A stretch of DNA of 21,019 bases from a virus: positions 1 through 21,019 of the IMG/VR virus record IMGVR_UViG_3300011115_000270. One strand, written 5' to 3'. Within the stretch, counting starts at the first letter, position 1. The number at the start of each line of letters is the position of its first letter. Below the pieces are notes generated by a model. It did no database searches, had not been told where the DNA came from, and was given only the letters and a program-made list of their open reading frames with translations. The translations under genes were made by a program, and so were the position numbers. This document shows, one piece after another, positions 19,974 to 21,019 of the stretch.

Positions 19974-20135
19974 ATGTACAAACTAATTAACAACCCACTT
20001 GGCGCAGTAAATGTTGTTTTGCGTATTGCAGATAACACCAGCATCCCCTTTGCGCCCGATAACACCGACTACCAGCAATACCTAGCATGGCTTGCTGCTG
20101 GCAACACACCTGAACCAGCGGATACACCAGCATGA
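19974..20135 (+). CDS. Small protein (53 aa) between fibre genes, possible fibre chaperone
   Basis: Starts at ATG 19974 one base after the fibre stop codon, with GGAG upstream in the fibre end. It begins MYKLINNPLGAVNVVLRIAD and continues NTSIPFAPDNTDYQQYLAWL, AAGNTPEPAD. The motif IPF-x-x-DN-x-DY-x-x-YL-x-W-L-x-x-GN-x-P is typical of the front part of phage tail-fibre assembly or tip-associated proteins. These are often longer, with further domains. The stop overlaps the next start (ATGA), so it is translated between two fibre genes. The role as a chaperone is inferred. Confidence 0.72.
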   Translation: MYKLINNPLGAVNVVLRIADNTSIPFAPDNTDYQQYLAWLAAGNTPEPADTPA

Positions 20136-21019
20136 CCACAACAATCAACGCCAGCAACAGCGGTAGCGGCGGCTTAATCCAAACCGCAGATGCCTCGGGA
20201 GTCCTTGCCCTGCAAACGGCAGGAACCACAGCGGTCACCATAGACACAAGCCAAAACGCCACGTTCAACAGCACAGGCGCATTGACGCTACCCAAAGGAA
20301 CTACTGCACAGCGCCCTGCAAGCACTACTACAGGGCAATTTCGTTACAACACAACCACGGGTCTTGTTGAGGTATACGCAGGTTCTGGTTGGGTTCCTGT
20401 TGGTGACCAAACAGCTACCTACACGGTAAATTATTTGGTTGTTGCTGGCGGCGGAGGGGGCAGCGGAGGTTCCGGTGGTGGTGGCGCTGGCGGTTATTTA
20501 GCTACATCCGCTACTGTTACTGGTGGAACTGCCTATACAGTAACTGTTGGCGCAGGTGGGGCGGCTCAACCCCCAGCAAGCAGTCCGGGAGATAACGGTA
20601 GTAATTCAGTATTTGGTAGTTTCGCCACTGCTATTGGCGGTGGTGGGGGTAGCTCCGGTACTGGTGTTGCTGGCGGTTCTGGCGGCGGAGGAAGAGGCGG
20701 TAACGCTGGAGGCGCTGGGACTACCGGACAAGGAAATGCAGGTGGCGCTGGAGGTGGTGGTAATGCGTGTGGCGGCGGCGGGGGCGCTTCAGCGGCTGGT
20801 AATAGTGGTTCCGGTTCTACTGGTGGAAATGGTGGCGCTGGAACAGCAAGCAGCATATCTGGCGCTAGTGTTACTTATGCTGGTGGGGGCGGGGGCGCGG
20901 GCGCGGGTAATAACGGCGGTACAGGCGGCGCAGGCGGTGGCGGCACATATCCAGCGGCAGGCACTGTAAATACTGGCGGGGGTGGCGGCAGTACTTGGAA
21001 TACAAATCTAGGTAGCTCT
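20132..21019 (+). CDS. Glycine-rich tail fibre protein, runs off the window (296 codons seen)
   Basis: The frame opens at ATG 20132, overlapping the previous stop codon (ATGA), and stays open to the last base, so the gene is truncated by the window edge. Residues 15-48 (IQTADASGVLALQTAGTTAV, TIDTSQNATFNSTG) match the start of the preceding fibre. Residues 52-91 (LPKGTTAQRPASTTTGQFRY, NTTTGLVEVYAGSGWVPVG) are a common phage fibre segment. From about residue 98 the chain becomes a glycine-rich domain (YLVVAGGGGGSGGSGGGGAG, TVTVGAGGA). Poly-glycine regions of this type form sandwiched helix bundles at the receptor-binding tip of T-even-like adhesins. The same architecture is plausible here but unproved. 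Confidence 0.88.
   Translation, partial: MTTTINASNSGSGGLIQTADASGVLALQTAGTTAVTIDTSQNATFNSTGALTLPKGTTAQRPASTTTGQFRYNTTTGLVEVYAGSGWVPVGDQTATYTVNYLVVAGGGGGSGGSGGGGAGGYLATSATVTGGTAYTVTVGAGGAAQPPASSPGDNGSNSVFGSFATAIGGGGGSSGTGVAGGSGGGGRGGNAGGAGTTGQGNAGGAGGGGNACGGGGGASAAGNSGSGSTGGNGGAGTASSISGASVTYAGGGGGAGAGNNGGTGGAGGGGTYPAAGTVNTGGGGGSTWNTNLGSS

Noticed and set aside
20547-20969. 140-codon plus-strand frame and a Pro-rich minus-strand frame over the glycine-rich region
   Set aside because: Both arise because GGN repeats lack stop codons in other frames. The frame continuous from ATG 20132 encodes a recognisable fibre.

Overview
The window is a stretch of a tailed double-stranded DNA bacteriophage genome (Caudoviricetes) covering the packaging, head, connector and tail-fibre genes. 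No bacterial housekeeping gene, tRNA, rRNA, insertion sequence or integrase is visible. Tight spacing with frequent ATGA/GTGA overlaps, AGGAG-type ribosome binding sites, sigma70-like promoters and Rho-independent terminators point to a Gram-negative host that supplies the RNA polymerase. The gene set (large portal with a Gln-rich tail, GroES-like co-chaperonin, many small Lys/Gly-rich proteins, no tape-measure gene within the window) resembles phages known mainly from aquatic metagenomes, probably short-tailed. That lineage assignment is an inference from memory, not a search result.

Layout. Positions 1-1020 hold a short minus-strand transcription unit of two small unknown genes (183 and 51 aa), with a near-consensus promoter (992-1020) and a clean terminator (116-140). 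Positions 915-1432 are a divergent, pyrimidine-rich intergenic region with direct and inverted repeats, next to the terminase genes. It is a candidate packaging or replication site.

From about 1433 everything reads rightward: small terminase, large terminase, portal, a 65-aa protein, a GroES-like co-chaperonin, an HNH protein, scaffold, a conserved small protein, a probable decoration protein and the major capsid protein. This unit ends at a strong UUCG-loop terminator (10411-10436). A new sigma70-like promoter (10441-10469) with a structured leader starts the second unit: a surface-type structural protein, a cluster of small basic Lys/Gly-rich proteins (several with a near-identical C-terminal tail), a membrane/coiled-coil protein, a head-tail connector, a zinc-ribbon protein, a second adaptor, two paralogous beta-rich proteins, a protein made of 20-residue repeats, and tail-fibre genes. 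The last gene, a glycine-rich fibre, runs off the window end.

Together the terminase pumps DNA through the portal into a procapsid built from capsid and scaffold, perhaps with GroES-assisted folding. The connector and adaptor proteins then close the head and join the tail, and the fibres bind the host. Most notable are the GroES-like gene, the cassette of small proteins sharing a tail motif, recurring TAGGG-type sequence motifs at gene boundaries, and the shared N-terminal module and base-composition shift in the fibre genes.
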